From: Halalkalicoccus subterraneus
GTDB lineage: Archaea > Halobacteriota > Halobacteria > Halobacteriales > Halalkalicoccaceae
Assembly (NCBI RefSeq): GCF_003697815.1
Contig: NZ_RDQG01000016.1
Location: 62,001 to 126,000, forward strand
Length of the DNA stretch: 64,000 nt
Direction of reading: 5' to 3'
The notes beneath the pieces are model-generated. The model was not told where the DNA came from, ran no database searches, and saw only the letters and a list, made by a program, of their open reading frames with translations. A program made the position numbers and the translations under genes. This document shows positions 54,022-63,814 of the stretch, piece by piece. The number at the start of each line of letters is the position of its first letter. Within the stretch, counting starts at the first letter, position 1.

Positions 54022-54792
54022 TTAGGTCCCTTCACTGTGCTCAGCGTTAGTCTCACCTTCTAACTCCTGACGTAATTCCTCTTCAAGTTCTTCATCAGAC
54101 TCTTTCTGATCCGACTTTTCTGCTGCTCTCGGTTCAATAGGTGCATAGCCAAGTTCTCTTAGCACTTCTAAATCAAGATCGTCGTTTAGGTCCTCAAAGA
54201 TTCCAATATAGCACACTGCCTCCTCATGGATATATACATAATCTCCTAGACTGATAGCTGTCTTTTTATCATTGTTACCAGTATTCAGGAGCCTATAGGG
54301 CGAAGCTAGGATCAAATCGCGGGCTTGTACTGGCTGTCCTGCTCTCACGATAGTACCTTCAATCTCAGAATTATCACTAGTGAAAACTCGCACCCGAGAG
54401 TCAGAGTAAATATCATCAAAAGTATAATCCCAGATCTCCTTTCGAGTTTTATCCCGTCCGTTTGAGAACCGTCGATTTGCAACCCAGCTGCTCACTTCAC
54501 CAAGGATAGCTGATATTACAATATGGCCAAGATACAGACCGATAATAAATGGGAGAGACGAAAATTGTATGTCAGTGAAATCAGGGAGTCTTCCAAGCCA
54601 CCCAGCATAGAAACCATACAAGATTAAGAGAGAAAAAATGCTGATGCCAGCACTATAAACAATAGCATCAAGCCGCGAGTATTCTCCAATTCTATCTGCT
54701 CGGTATAAGAAAAGCTTCAATCCCAACAGCCCAGGAAGGAGAATAAGAAGGAGAAGAATCAAGTCTGTTGATAGAGCCGAGACATCAACCAT
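54022..54792 (-). CDS. Membrane protein with cytosolic SH3-like domain (DUF6338-like)
   Basis: 256 residues. Three hydrophobic helices at ~9-28, ~43-62 and ~78-100 include a short LLPGLLGLKLFLYRADR near the start. A basic segment and a beta-rich cytosolic part follow (VRVFTSDNSEIEGTIVRAG, LILASPYRLL), then an acidic tail. The layout resembles the DUF6338 family; function unknown. It is convergent with the YwgA-like gene. Confidence 0.6.
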   Translation of the reverse strand: MVDVSALSTDLILLLLILLPGLLGLKLFLYRADRIGEYSRLDAIVYSAGISIFSLLILYGFYAGWLGRLPDFTDIQFSSLPFIIGLYLGHIVISAILGEVSSWVANRRFSNGRDKTRKEIWDYTFDDIYSDSRVRVFTSDNSEIEGTIVRAGQPVQARDLILASPYRLLNTGNNDKKTAISLGDYVYIHEEAVCYIGIFEDLNDDLDLEVLRELGYAPIEPRAAEKSDQKESDEELEEELRQELEGETNAEHSEGT

Positions 54793-54960
54793 GAGTCATA
54801 CCAATCTGATGGTTGTCTTAGTGTTCATAGTTATTAAAGTATCTGTTCAAGAATTAGGTAGCAGCCACACTTGCTGTTAATCTATGCATTTCACCGAAAC
54901 GATCGAGAGAAGTTCTCGAATTCGAACACCCGGATGAGTTCCTCTACAACGGAATGAAGG

Positions 54961-55600
54961 TCATCGTCGAACTACACGGCCGTTAGATTTGCTTGGTTCA
55001 GTAAAATTCTCGAAGGCCGCAAGCACGACCGGCTGCAGATCGACTTCTGCAATCGTGTCGTGCGTGTAGGTGTCCCGATCATACTTGATGAAGACCCATC
55101 GGAGGCCATTGGTCGCCATTCCGAGATTAGCTTCGAACTTGTCCTTCTCAAGCCAATTTTTGACCTGTCCGAGCCCATGTTTCGATTGATCCAGGCGTTT
55201 GTTGATCGGTTCAACCTCGATCAACAATCGCTTTGAATCGATGTCAGTGCACTCGTTCAGAGAGGCCGCATAGTCGGCCTGCTGGCCGCGTTGATCGGAG
55301 AGGTCCCCTGCTTCGAGTGAGAGTGTTGGATAGTTAAGCGCGTCAAAGAGCGGCTCAATGAGGACCTGCTGAGTGAGTGGCTCGGGGTCACTCCGTTCGA
55401 CGGAATCAGCCTCCCGAAGGACACGGGAGGGGTTTCGGAGGAGTTTTTCCGATGAGATCATCGTCGTCAATTGCTCGCCGGAGTGAGCGAACGATCGCCT
55501 CGATCTCTTGGGCGAGCTGCGTCGTCGTTTCCTCGGTGACGCTCGTGTCGAATTCCTCGGCGACGAATTCGCTTTGTGTTGGGGTAGCAGATTGGGACAT
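54961..55600 (-). pseudogene. Truncated, frameshifted restriction-enzyme gene
   Basis: It starts at ATG 55600 (SQSATPTQSEFVAEEFDTS) and runs ~60 codons, then needs a frame change near 55450-55490 to continue into a 169-codon frame. That frame carries ALNYPTLSLEAGDLSDQRGQ, LLIEVEPINKRLDQSKHG and ATNGLRWVFIKYDRDTY. This is the N-terminal nuclease-like domain found at the front of Eco57I/type I-like enzymes (DYAASLNE, IEVEPINK as the ExK-like strand). The frame ends at 54961 with no methylase part. Both ends look broken. It is a relic of a second restriction system in the island. Confidence 0.55.
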
Positions 55601-55787
55601 GAGATCCGATTGGGGCGTTATGCTCCGCTTGTCTCACCCACTCGGTATTAACGATTCGGTAGTGCTATTATGCGTTTTCAGAACAAGATCATTACGACAA
55701 TCGAGAATCTTATCATTCGAAATCGACCGTTATCCCGTATCGAACTCAGTCTAATAGAGCTGCGATCAATACTGGATTACTTGATAT

Positions 55788-58700
55788 TTAGACGGGGCCA
55801 ATATCCTCTTCAACCATATCGTAAAGATAATCCTCAAGGTTACGGGCAAACTGACGGACTGCCGGACTAAGACTCTCGTCGTCTTTCCATCCTTGAATGA
55901 GTTCAAATTGACGTGAATACGGTTCCTCAGTAGCCGGGACAATCCGGCCACCTGTCGAATTGATAATTACATCGTAAACTGCTGACTGGGCACGATCATT
56001 TCGCCGAATATTATCTATCCCTCTATCCATACACGCTCTCAGAAGCCGGTCAATGTCTTCATTCAGTGGAGCTGAGTCGCAGTAATGCAGAATTCGAATT
56101 ATTTCATCCTCAGAGTAGTTCTCGATATTATCAATGAATCGTTTCACGATCTCAGCAGTCGGGAAAACAGCAAACAAGCCACCATAGATACTCCATTCAT
56201 CTGGATCAACGATCAGCCTAACTACTGTCTCTACCGCCTTTGAATATTGCGTACCATTACGCATTCGTGACTTGTTAAGCGAAAAGTCGTGGGGGAATAA
56301 GCCTATCCTCCTCTCACAGTACTCGACTCTTTTGCGACAAAAATCGACAAAAGCCTTGGGATTCCGTTCCGCATTCTCCGAGATGATCATCCTCAAACCA
56401 TATGGCTCATTCAAACTCTGGAGCGTCTCTGCCGCTGACAATATTTCGATCAGTAAGGATTCCGATACAGTCTGTAATTCTTCATCATCATGTACCGGAA
56501 GCACGCGTAGAACAGATTTGAGCAGTTTTGGGGTAACTTCGTCTGAAGCAGCGAGAACCTCCACCAGTTTACTTTCAGTCCAATTCTGGTTGTCCTCCCA
56601 TTCACCATGGACGCACCTTGCTAGTTGAATGGCTTCATCTTCCGTATATGGGGCCGTATCCTCTAACAATCCTTCATAGGTACCGATGGCAAATGCCCGA
56701 TCGGAAACCAGCAGCTGCCTAATCGCAGCACAGGCCTCAGATACAATATTCTGGTCAACTGCTTCTTCGGCAATTCGCTTTGCTTTCTCTGGAGATGAGA
56801 TACTCATACCAGTTATGATAGATACTCTGCATGGTTTGAGCGCGTCAGGAGTTTCTTCAAGAATTTGCTCTCCCATCTCGGGTTTCAGCTTGCCAAGTAA
56901 TCGGAAGAAATGATTATATGTTGAACTGGAATGGTCCAGCACTTCCTTGAACCGCTCAATTTCAGCATCCCACGGCGAATCAATCGTTTCAATATAACCC
57001 GTTATCTGATCCTCTTGCTCCTCCAATCCTCGAATTGGCGGGTTCATCCGCCGCATCTGCTGGTACAGTTCATTGTTTGAATATGCATCCTGGAGTGCAA
57101 CTGCACTTGCTTCTATCTCCAAACCTTCTATGTTCCGGGTAGTTAGAGAGTTAAGCTGCTGGAGACAATCTAAGTCTCTACTGAACCAAGCATAGGTCGT
57201 GGCTGAGCGGTAAATTAGAGCCAGTTCGTCTCGATTGATCAGCTCTCCTATCTTCCCCTTATATCTGACTTGAGAAGTGCAGAAATGAGTTATTTTTTCG
57301 GCTGTATTCTTCCTGAGTTGCCGCGAATCCGATTTCCAGATAAGTTCGAACAAAATCTTGACTCCTTCGACTCGAATCTGCTTCCGTTGCTCAGAAAGAG
57401 GTAATGGACCTCGCTGGAACCAGAATCTGTGCCTCTCTGCTGGATCTTGAAAATGGTCCTCTATTTGCTCACGAGAGAGGTTACCAATAACTTCAACCAG
57501 CTCGATCCTGAGCTCAACATCTAATCCTGACCGTAGATAATCCTCAAGTACAGAGAGTAATTTGAGCTGGGCTTCAGGATGTTTCTCTGTACTCGGCTCA
57601 ATTTCCTGCCGAATATATTGGAAAACTTTGTTTCTAACCGCGGATCCAGGATAGTCTCGGGCAATCGCAATCAGAAGAGAGGTAGTATCTTCGGGACGTT
57701 GCAATAAGGTATGCCAGAGTATCGTTATACAGCGAAGCAGAAAATTCCCTGCAGGAGTTGGGTCCTCCAATAAACCTGGTATCCAAATTTCATCTTCCTC
57801 ATCGGCGTCATTAGGCAATTCTTCTTCCATAAATGTAGTGACAAGCTCCAGAGCGAGATCTGGTTGATTGTAACCCAGATTTTCAAAGTAAGATAAGATC
57901 CGAGCCCGCTCTGTGATTGGTGTTTTCTCTACAGATTCAATGTACTTCCCAACAATCTTATCCAGAATCTGTTCTGCTTCCCGGCAATCGTATCTTCCCG
58001 CTATTCGAATTAGAGTATCAACCAAGGATTTTTCAGAGTGATCAGAGAATGAATCATAAATATTTTCTTTGAAATTAAATGAGGATTCGTCAAAGAATAT
58101 TTTATAGGCTATATGCGTTCTAAGAGCGAGTGGCTGAATCTGTAGCCGGCCGTTGTTATCTTCGACGATACCAGCAGAACGCACAATTCGGCGGTATTGT
58201 CGCTCCTCAGATTCGTCTAATGAAAGTACACCAACGAACTCCTCCATGAGGTTGTCATTGTTTGTGTTAAGGTGTCCAATAGTAGCGAGGTAGCCGATAT
58301 ACTGCTCTAGAGTAGACCGGTCAAGACTGGTGTGTGATGCATATCGCTCAAGATCATCGAAGTTTTGATCAAAAGCGAGTCCAAATACATCTTGTTGCGA
58401 TGTGGGACCCAAATCATCCAATTCGTCTGAGAGTACCCATTTGGCCAATTGATGAATGAGTAGGACATTCCCTTCGCTATTGCTAGTGACCCAGCGCCAG
58501 GTATTGGAATTTTGAATTCCGTATTCATTTTGTAGAAGGTCTTGAATATCATTCGCACCTAGTGGCCCCAATTTCACCTGTTCTGTTGCTAAGCCAGAGC
58601 GTGTAGCCTCTCTTTGTCTAGTTTCTACAAACCAAGGCTGTTCTGTAAAGAGAAGCTTAATCTCATTTTCTTTTTCCTCTACGATACGGCACAGAAGCTC

Positions 58701-59549
58701 GATCTTTTCCGAGTCCCGAGCATCATCCAAAAGGAACAATAAATTCTCTTCTTTGTCAAAATCGATCTCGGATAGACCACGTTCAATATCAGCTAATGGG
58801 TTAACTGAGTAAACAGTCCAACTCGAATCCGAGGATTGAATCCTCAGGGCCGCTTCAAAGGCCAGCCGAGTTTTTCCAATTCCAGAAGGACCTCCTATAA
58901 TCAATGCGTCATACCTCGAATTTACGAAGTCTGTTATTTTATCAAATTCTTTCTCTCTATTGTAAAACGAGCTAGTATGTTTTCGTCCTCCGATAGTACC
59001 CCGACCGAATCTTTTCTCAATAGGTGTGAAAGCAGTGTACAGTTGTTCATTGAGATCTCGACTTGCTACTTTTTCGAGAGAGAACAGGATCTCTTCTTGT
59101 GTTTCTCCAAGTTGAAGTGCGTAGTCGAATATTCGCTGATTATACGCAATAAGTAGTTTAAACGCCAGATCATCGTCTTCAGCTATTTTCTGCTGGAGTA
59201 TGTTCAGAAACTGTGTCGCTAACTCCTCCTCGGAGATATCAAGCTCCGGGTCCAGCATGTTACTATCAACCGATGCGAGGATGTCATTGAGATCAAGGAA
59301 TTCCCCACCGTCTTGAAAATGATTAATTCGATCTGTGATTTCCTCAGAGTCAAAAAGGGCAGGAAGAGTCTTAGGATCTAATTCAGGATATTGTTTGGCA
59401 GTCTCCTGTGCTGCTTCCTCAATTTTCTCGTCTAAGAACGTAAGCTCCGAATACTTGTTGCGAGCAGCAGTGGTTACTTTCGATGTAGCATAGGATGCGA
59501 CCTCAGAGGCGAGGGTCGAAACAGCAAACGCAGTAATCGGATCAGGCAT
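55788..59549 (-). CDS. STAND-type NTPase with C-terminal helical repeats, putative antiviral sensor
   Basis: 1253 residues from ATG 59549 (59570 is also possible). The N-terminal ~195 residues are helical and of unknown type. The NTPase follows: entry motif NREKEFDKI, Walker A GGPSGIGKT (~219-227), Walker B LLFLLDDARDS (~270-280), then a winged-helix-like segment (~430-500). Residues ~500-1250 are alpha-helical repeats without a known nuclease motif. The architecture (variable N-terminal effector, NTPase, long sensor) is that of antiphage STAND/Avs-like proteins, which oligomerise after binding a viral protein. No effector domain such as nuclease or protease is recognisable at the N-terminus. 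It sits alone, AT-rich, in the middle of the island. Confidence 0.75.
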   Translation of the reverse strand: MPDPITAFAVSTLASEVASYATSKVTTAARNKYSELTFLDEKIEEAAQETAKQYPELDPKTLPALFDSEEITDRINHFQDGGEFLDLNDILASVDSNMLDPELDISEEELATQFLNILQQKIAEDDDLAFKLLIAYNQRIFDYALQLGETQEEILFSLEKVASRDLNEQLYTAFTPIEKRFGRGTIGGRKHTSSFYNREKEFDKITDFVNSRYDALIIGGPSGIGKTRLAFEAALRIQSSDSSWTVYSVNPLADIERGLSEIDFDKEENLLFLLDDARDSEKIELLCRIVEEKENEIKLLFTEQPWFVETRQREATRSGLATEQVKLGPLGANDIQDLLQNEYGIQNSNTWRWVTSNSEGNVLLIHQLAKWVLSDELDDLGPTSQQDVFGLAFDQNFDDLERYASHTSLDRSTLEQYIGYLATIGHLNTNNDNLMEEFVGVLSLDESEERQYRRIVRSAGIVEDNNGRLQIQPLALRTHIAYKIFFDESSFNFKENIYDSFSDHSEKSLVDTLIRIAGRYDCREAEQILDKIVGKYIESVEKTPITERARILSYFENLGYNQPDLALELVTTFMEEELPNDADEEDEIWIPGLLEDPTPAGNFLLRCITILWHTLLQRPEDTTSLLIAIARDYPGSAVRNKVFQYIRQEIEPSTEKHPEAQLKLLSVLEDYLRSGLDVELRIELVEVIGNLSREQIEDHFQDPAERHRFWFQRGPLPLSEQRKQIRVEGVKILFELIWKSDSRQLRKNTAEKITHFCTSQVRYKGKIGELINRDELALIYRSATTYAWFSRDLDCLQQLNSLTTRNIEGLEIEASAVALQDAYSNNELYQQMRRMNPPIRGLEEQEDQITGYIETIDSPWDAEIERFKEVLDHSSSTYNHFFRLLGKLKPEMGEQILEETPDALKPCRVSIITGMSISSPEKAKRIAEEAVDQNIVSEACAAIRQLLVSDRAFAIGTYEGLLEDTAPYTEDEAIQLARCVHGEWEDNQNWTESKLVEVLAASDEVTPKLLKSVLRVLPVHDDEELQTVSESLLIEILSAAETLQSLNEPYGLRMIISENAERNPKAFVDFCRKRVEYCERRIGLFPHDFSLNKSRMRNGTQYSKAVETVVRLIVDPDEWSIYGGLFAVFPTAEIVKRFIDNIENYSEDEIIRILHYCDSAPLNEDIDRLLRACMDRGIDNIRRNDRAQSAVYDVIINSTGGRIVPATEEPYSRQFELIQGWKDDESLSPAVRQFARNLEDYLYDMVEEDIGPV

Positions 59550-59874
59550 GTCAGAAAGGTTCTGTAGCAAAGAGCATGAATCTTAGCCAGCTGAAAATTT
59601 ACAGAAAGTGGATTGCTACATATTCAATTCGTTAATACAGGGGAGATGCTTTTCTTACGTCTCATCCCAGTCTACCTGTAGGTAGATATTCATCTTCGGA
59701 TGCGCGTCACCAGGATATACCATAAGAAATCGATTAGCGTTGACCCCGGTTCTTGAGATAGACATCGGCGAACTCCCGACGGATCGACTCGGGAGCATCG
59801 TCAAGATAAGATGGAAGCGTAATTGAGGCACTGGTGTTTTTGGTCCTAGTCGGCGCACCCAGCAAATACTGTCC

Positions 59875-61059
59875 ATGGATAAACTCGAATGGGCCGTCGA
59901 CTCAGCCGGCGGAACAACCTTCGAGAAGATCGCCGGCGAAATTCTTCGGAACGAAGGCTATGACGTTCACGAAAGCGGTGTCATCGGAACCGACGGCGGT
60001 TGGGACACTCGCATCGAAATCAACGGCCGGAAGGGAATCGGCCATGCTAGCGTCGATGACAACTGGCGTGGGAAGCTACGGGACGACGCTAAGAGCGTTG
60101 AGGAACTCGAGAAGGAGCAGGGCGAGTCTTTCGACCTCTTGGTGTTCGTGACAAACCAGCGCGTGACCGGTCAGCAAGAACTGAATATGGAGGCAGAGAT
60201 TAAAGAGGAGTACGGCTGGGACTTGAAGATCCTGCACCGGCGGCATATCATCGGTATCACCGGCCACGAACGACCGGACCTTGCTGAACGGCATTTCGGC
60301 TTCAATCCAAAGCGGAACGACGACCATCTGGACCAAATCATCGAATTGCGTGACGAACGCCTGGATTTGATTACAGACCGTGAAGACGTGGCAAGTGATC
60401 TAGAGGGCGGCCCGACAGCTGTCGTTCACCTAATACCGAATGGCGTGTTCAGCGGGAACTACGTCCAACGCTCCGATGACCTCCCCGGACTATCCCAGAT
60501 GGGGAAGCTGAACGTCCATCCTGGCACCGAGACTGTAGGGAAGGGGAAGCTGAACGCAGAAGGACGGATGCAACAATCGTATAGGTCCTACACGTACCTT
60601 CGAAAGGACGGTTTGTATGAAGCAGTAGATACATGGGTGTTCCGCGAGAGTGAGGATAGCGGCCTACTATTGAACAATGCTCGGGATGCTAAGGAATCGC
60701 TGGATTGCAAGATAGGTATCACGGTACAGGCCGGGATTCGGGCATTGAAAGAGATGGGTGTGACTGGCACCGTGTTCTGCTTCATCAGCCTACTAGATGC
60801 CGAAGGTGCGACCATCGACTACGAATCCCGGATATCGGGTCCGGCTATGCAGCAGCCATTGCGGACGGATCGGTACACGACCGACCTAGCTGAAATCCCA
60901 TTAGCGGAAGCCGACGTGACCGACTCATTACGTGACCCGCTTACGGAGATCTGGCAGGAACTCAGATGGAACAGCAACCTCCACTACGACGAAGATGGGA
61001 ATTGGAAGGGACCAATTGTGCAATTCGTCGATATCGGCCAATTTCCTGCCGAGGACTGA
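59875..61059 (+). CDS. Mrr-like restriction-endonuclease-fold protein
   Basis: 394 residues. The N-terminal ~12-110 has the Mrr/PD-(D/E)xK core order: FEKIAGEILRNEGYDV, then GTDGGWDTRIEI with Asp44 in place, then GIGHASVDDNWRGKL. There the usual (E/Q)xK is HAS, so the catalytic strand is altered. The C-terminal ~170-394 is beta-rich and unrecognised. Members bind or cleave DNA; with a changed active site it may be a binding-only sensor. GC-rich codon use differs from the STAND gene next to it, suggesting separate arrival. Confidence 0.7.
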   Translation: MDKLEWAVDSAGGTTFEKIAGEILRNEGYDVHESGVIGTDGGWDTRIEINGRKGIGHASVDDNWRGKLRDDAKSVEELEKEQGESFDLLVFVTNQRVTGQQELNMEAEIKEEYGWDLKILHRRHIIGITGHERPDLAERHFGFNPKRNDDHLDQIIELRDERLDLITDREDVASDLEGGPTAVVHLIPNGVFSGNYVQRSDDLPGLSQMGKLNVHPGTETVGKGKLNAEGRMQQSYRSYTYLRKDGLYEAVDTWVFRESEDSGLLLNNARDAKESLDCKIGITVQAGIRALKEMGVTGTVFCFISLLDAEGATIDYESRISGPAMQQPLRTDRYTTDLAEIPLAEADVTDSLRDPLTEIWQELRWNSNLHYDEDGNWKGPIVQFVDIGQFPAED

Positions 61060-61104
61060 AGAGCCGCGAATTCAATCATTTAAGCGTTAGACATTGTTTA
61101 GAAC

Positions 61105-61914
61105 TTACAGCGTACGACCACGATCCGGCGGTGTCCCTTTTGGCGACTGGTGGCCCAAGAACATCTGAATCAGGTCCCGAATAGAATCCCCGTGCCCAAG
61201 CTCAGAGAGCAGTGACCGATTCGAGTCATAGCGAAGGAGCTCGGTCCTGATCCCCTCCTGTTCCGGAGGATCCCACGGATACGGTCGATCAGCTGGGAGC
61301 TCCTCTCGATAATCCTCTTCCAAAAACGTCGCGACTGTTCGAGATGCAATCTGACGAAGATAACTGAAATCGGTGTAACGGGCTCCATCCGCCTTCATCG
61401 TAGCGAGAACCAGGTCCTTTGTATCGAACCGTGTTGCATCGAGTATCTGTGCAATTACCCATGGCCGGGCCCACTCATTCCCGTAGACGAGAGACAGGTT
61501 CGAAGAGTCCGACACAAGGATCTTGTTTAGAATGACACGCGGTGTTCCATTCTGAAAGCCGATGATGAATGGATAACCACGTAGATAGGCGTCCTCGCGT
61601 TCTCGGTACATCTGGATCGGGAGAGCACCAATCCACTGCTCATCAGTTGCAATGCCGCTCCATGCGTCCTGTGTGGTCAGAGAAGTTGAGACCTCACCTC
61701 GAGCTGCAGAGAATCGTCGCGAGGCCTCTACTACCGCCTGGGGAATAGTCTCGGGGATAGGCTGATCACTGGTGTACTCATCAAATGCCTTTCCTTGGTG
61801 AAACTTTGCTTTGTGTAGCTGCACGGCCAGAATTGTTTGCACGTCCTGGCTATCAATCTCATCAGCAGTTTTGATTTGGTCCCGGTACTGTTCTCGGAGT
61901 GGTTTATCTCCCAT
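61105..61914 (-). CDS. Hypothetical protein
   Basis: 269 residues from ATG 61914 (ATG 61923 adds 3). Soluble, with helical N-terminus and a mixed alpha/beta middle (ALPIQMYREREDAYLRGYPF, VILNKILVSDSS, FDTKDLVLATMKAD); no motif I recognise, no membrane segment. It is convergent with the Mrr-like gene 59875-61059 and may belong to the same defence neighbourhood. Confidence 0.6.
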   Translation of the reverse strand: MGDKPLREQYRDQIKTADEIDSQDVQTILAVQLHKAKFHQGKAFDEYTSDQPIPETIPQAVVEASRRFSAARGEVSTSLTTQDAWSGIATDEQWIGALPIQMYREREDAYLRGYPFIIGFQNGTPRVILNKILVSDSSNLSLVYGNEWARPWVIAQILDATRFDTKDLVLATMKADGARYTDFSYLRQIASRTVATFLEEDYREELPADRPYPWDPPEQEGIRTELLRYDSNRSLLSELGHGDSIRDLIQMFLGHQSPKGTPPDRGRTL

Positions 61915-62077
61915 AGTCCACACTTCTATTTGGAGGAGAGTCAGATAGCGATTGCCGGAATCAACAACTCGACGCCGTCTGCTGAATTCGTTTTCTCATT
62001 TAAGTCTTGTTTATATAGTCGTGAAACAGAACTATCTATGCCCAAGGTACACGATTCTATCTCTCTGACGGATTATG

Positions 62078-62264
62078 ATGGACCTCGACGAACTCAAAAA
62101 ATGGAGTGAGCGGTACGACGCGAATTACGACCCGGCCCTCAAAGAGATTGAGGAGACACTTACCACAGCCCTCGGAGAGCAGCACACCAGCTTGAGAAGG
62201 TAATGCAGTGGAAGGCAAATTGCATACTCAATCGTACGTATAATCGAAATCCTCAAACAGGATT
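62078..62264 (+). pseudogene. Small frameshifted gene remnant
   Basis: ATG 62078 opens 41 codons (DLDELKKWSERYDANYDPAL) to TAA 62201. An overlapping +1 frame carries on with compatible sequence (HQLEKVMQWKANCILNR) to a stop at 62264. A lost or gained base near 62185 would fuse them into a ~60-residue N-terminal fragment. It overlaps the end of the next, minus-strand gene. Function unknown. Confidence 0.35.
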
Positions 62265-63265
62265 CTGAACTCGTCACGTAACTCCTCTACATCATCTAAC
62301 TCACGATTGTTGCCATACCACCACCGACGAATGAGATAGACTGGTCCAGCAACCAACCCACCTAGAGGGATAATAGAACCGAGAATATATTTCCATGTAT
62401 CTGGACGCCAATCAGCTGTATACTCTGGCGCAACCTTTGAATCCATAAAAATCGCAATCGGTAACAATGGCCAGCAGATTAGCGCTCCAAATGCCATTAG
62501 GTCGTCTAGTACCCCTCCATTCAACGATCCTGAAATAAAAAATAGCAATATCCAATAACCGGTTGCAGCGACAATCGCCTTCCACCAGCGGGTTCTTGGA
62601 GGACTCTCAAACAAGATCCGATCAAGGCCTCGAATCCCCTCTTTACTGTTGTACCCCGTCTGCACCTTTTCCTTGTATTCCTGCAGTCGAGTTCTTTCTT
62701 CAGACAGCTCCGCGTACTGGCTCCGACCCGCTGAATCGGATGAAACAGCGGTAGGAGACTCTGCTAAATCAGAAGAAATTGATTCGGAGGAATACGACGA
62801 ATCAAAAGATTGGTCACCAATTCTACTCTCTACAGAGATATACCGATCAACCAAATCATAGCTATCGGTGTTCTTAATCAGGGAAACAAGCGCATCACCA
62901 TCGATCAATTTCAGATTATGGTCCCTCTCTTCCTGGCGTGCTTGCTTACTGAATGGGCCCGATGAAACTACAATCGCACCGTCCACGCCAGGACGGTGTT
63001 GAAGACTGACATACTCTCGAACATCAGGTCCTCCGAGAGTACCGCTATAGCACTTTGCTTGAATCAACCACTTCTGTGGAAACGGATCATCCCGTTCGGC
63101 AACGACATCTACACCACGATCGACTGACTGCTGTTTTACCTCAGCATGCCAGCCTTGCCGCTCCCAAAGATCTGCGATTAAGTGCTCGAAATCATAGTCG
63201 TCCATCCCTTGGAGCTGAGATTTCAGTTGTTCATCTGAAAGCGATTGAGAGGAAGCACCACCCAT
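62228..63265 (-). CDS. Mrr-type restriction endonuclease with membrane segments
   Basis: 345 residues from ATG 63265. The N-terminal Mrr domain has DFEHLIADLWERQGW, the catalytic Asp53 (DRGVDVVAE) and QAK (69-71), so the PD-(D/E)xK site is complete. A central linker follows, then two to three hydrophobic helices (~220-300: WKAIVAATGYWILLFFISGS and GSIIPLGGLVAGPVYLIRR). Mrr enzymes cut modified or foreign DNA. The membrane part suggests placement at the cell envelope, where incoming DNA arrives (inference). Confidence 0.85.
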   Translation of the reverse strand: MGGASSQSLSDEQLKSQLQGMDDYDFEHLIADLWERQGWHAEVKQQSVDRGVDVVAERDDPFPQKWLIQAKCYSGTLGGPDVREYVSLQHRPGVDGAIVVSSGPFSKQARQEERDHNLKLIDGDALVSLIKNTDSYDLVDRYISVESRIGDQSFDSSYSSESISSDLAESPTAVSSDSAGRSQYAELSEERTRLQEYKEKVQTGYNSKEGIRGLDRILFESPPRTRWWKAIVAATGYWILLFFISGSLNGGVLDDLMAFGALICWPLLPIAIFMDSKVAPEYTADWRPDTWKYILGSIIPLGGLVAGPVYLIRRWWYGNNRELDDVEELRDEFRILFEDFDYTYD

Positions 63266-63413
63266 ATCTCTGAGTGTTATCTTCACCCCTAATAACCAAT
63301 TCGGGATATGTATCGGCTTTCAGACAATCCATCTTGATTGAGAGTCTGATAGAATCCAACGCACTACTATTGTGCAGCTCGTTCAGCGTCCGCGAGTCGA
63401 ACTCAAAATAGAA

Positions 63414-63701
63414 CTACTTAGGACGAGGCGTTCGTGTCTCAGAGGATTCGTTGGCAGCTTTCATACCAACGGTCACGCCATCTGCAATTACCTTATAGAG
63501 GATTCCCATCATTCCGGCATAAAACGCAAGAAAACTCGCAAGAGCGAGGAGTGCACCAATTAGTGAGAAAACAATGTTATCGATACCACCAATGGCAATC
63601 CCGATAAGGAGGCCAAGTCCAGTCGCAAGACCAATGACGAAGATATAGACAATCAAATCGAGACCATACCGTACCCCATCGATGACGTTGACTGTTGCCA
63701 T
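63414..63701 (-). CDS. Small multi-pass membrane protein
   Basis: 95 residues from ATG 63701. Three hydrophobic segments (~17-40, ~48-70, ~73-80) with Gly-rich helices (FVIGLATGLGLLIGIAIGG) and a basic, charged tail. No known family recognised. It lies 148 bp from the Mrr-like membrane protein on the same strand and may be associated. Confidence 0.55.
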   Translation of the reverse strand: MATVNVIDGVRYGLDLIVYIFVIGLATGLGLLIGIAIGGIDNIVFSLIGALLALASFLAFYAGMMGILYKVIADGVTVGMKAANESSETRTPRPK

Positions 63702-63814
63702 AGCAGTAGTGTAGTTTGTTACCACCTCAATAGATTCTTTGGTCTTGTCAAACAGGATCTTGAGATCGATTTAGGCATGGAGCACTCAATGAGAATGAGA
63801 GGACCGAAAAATCC

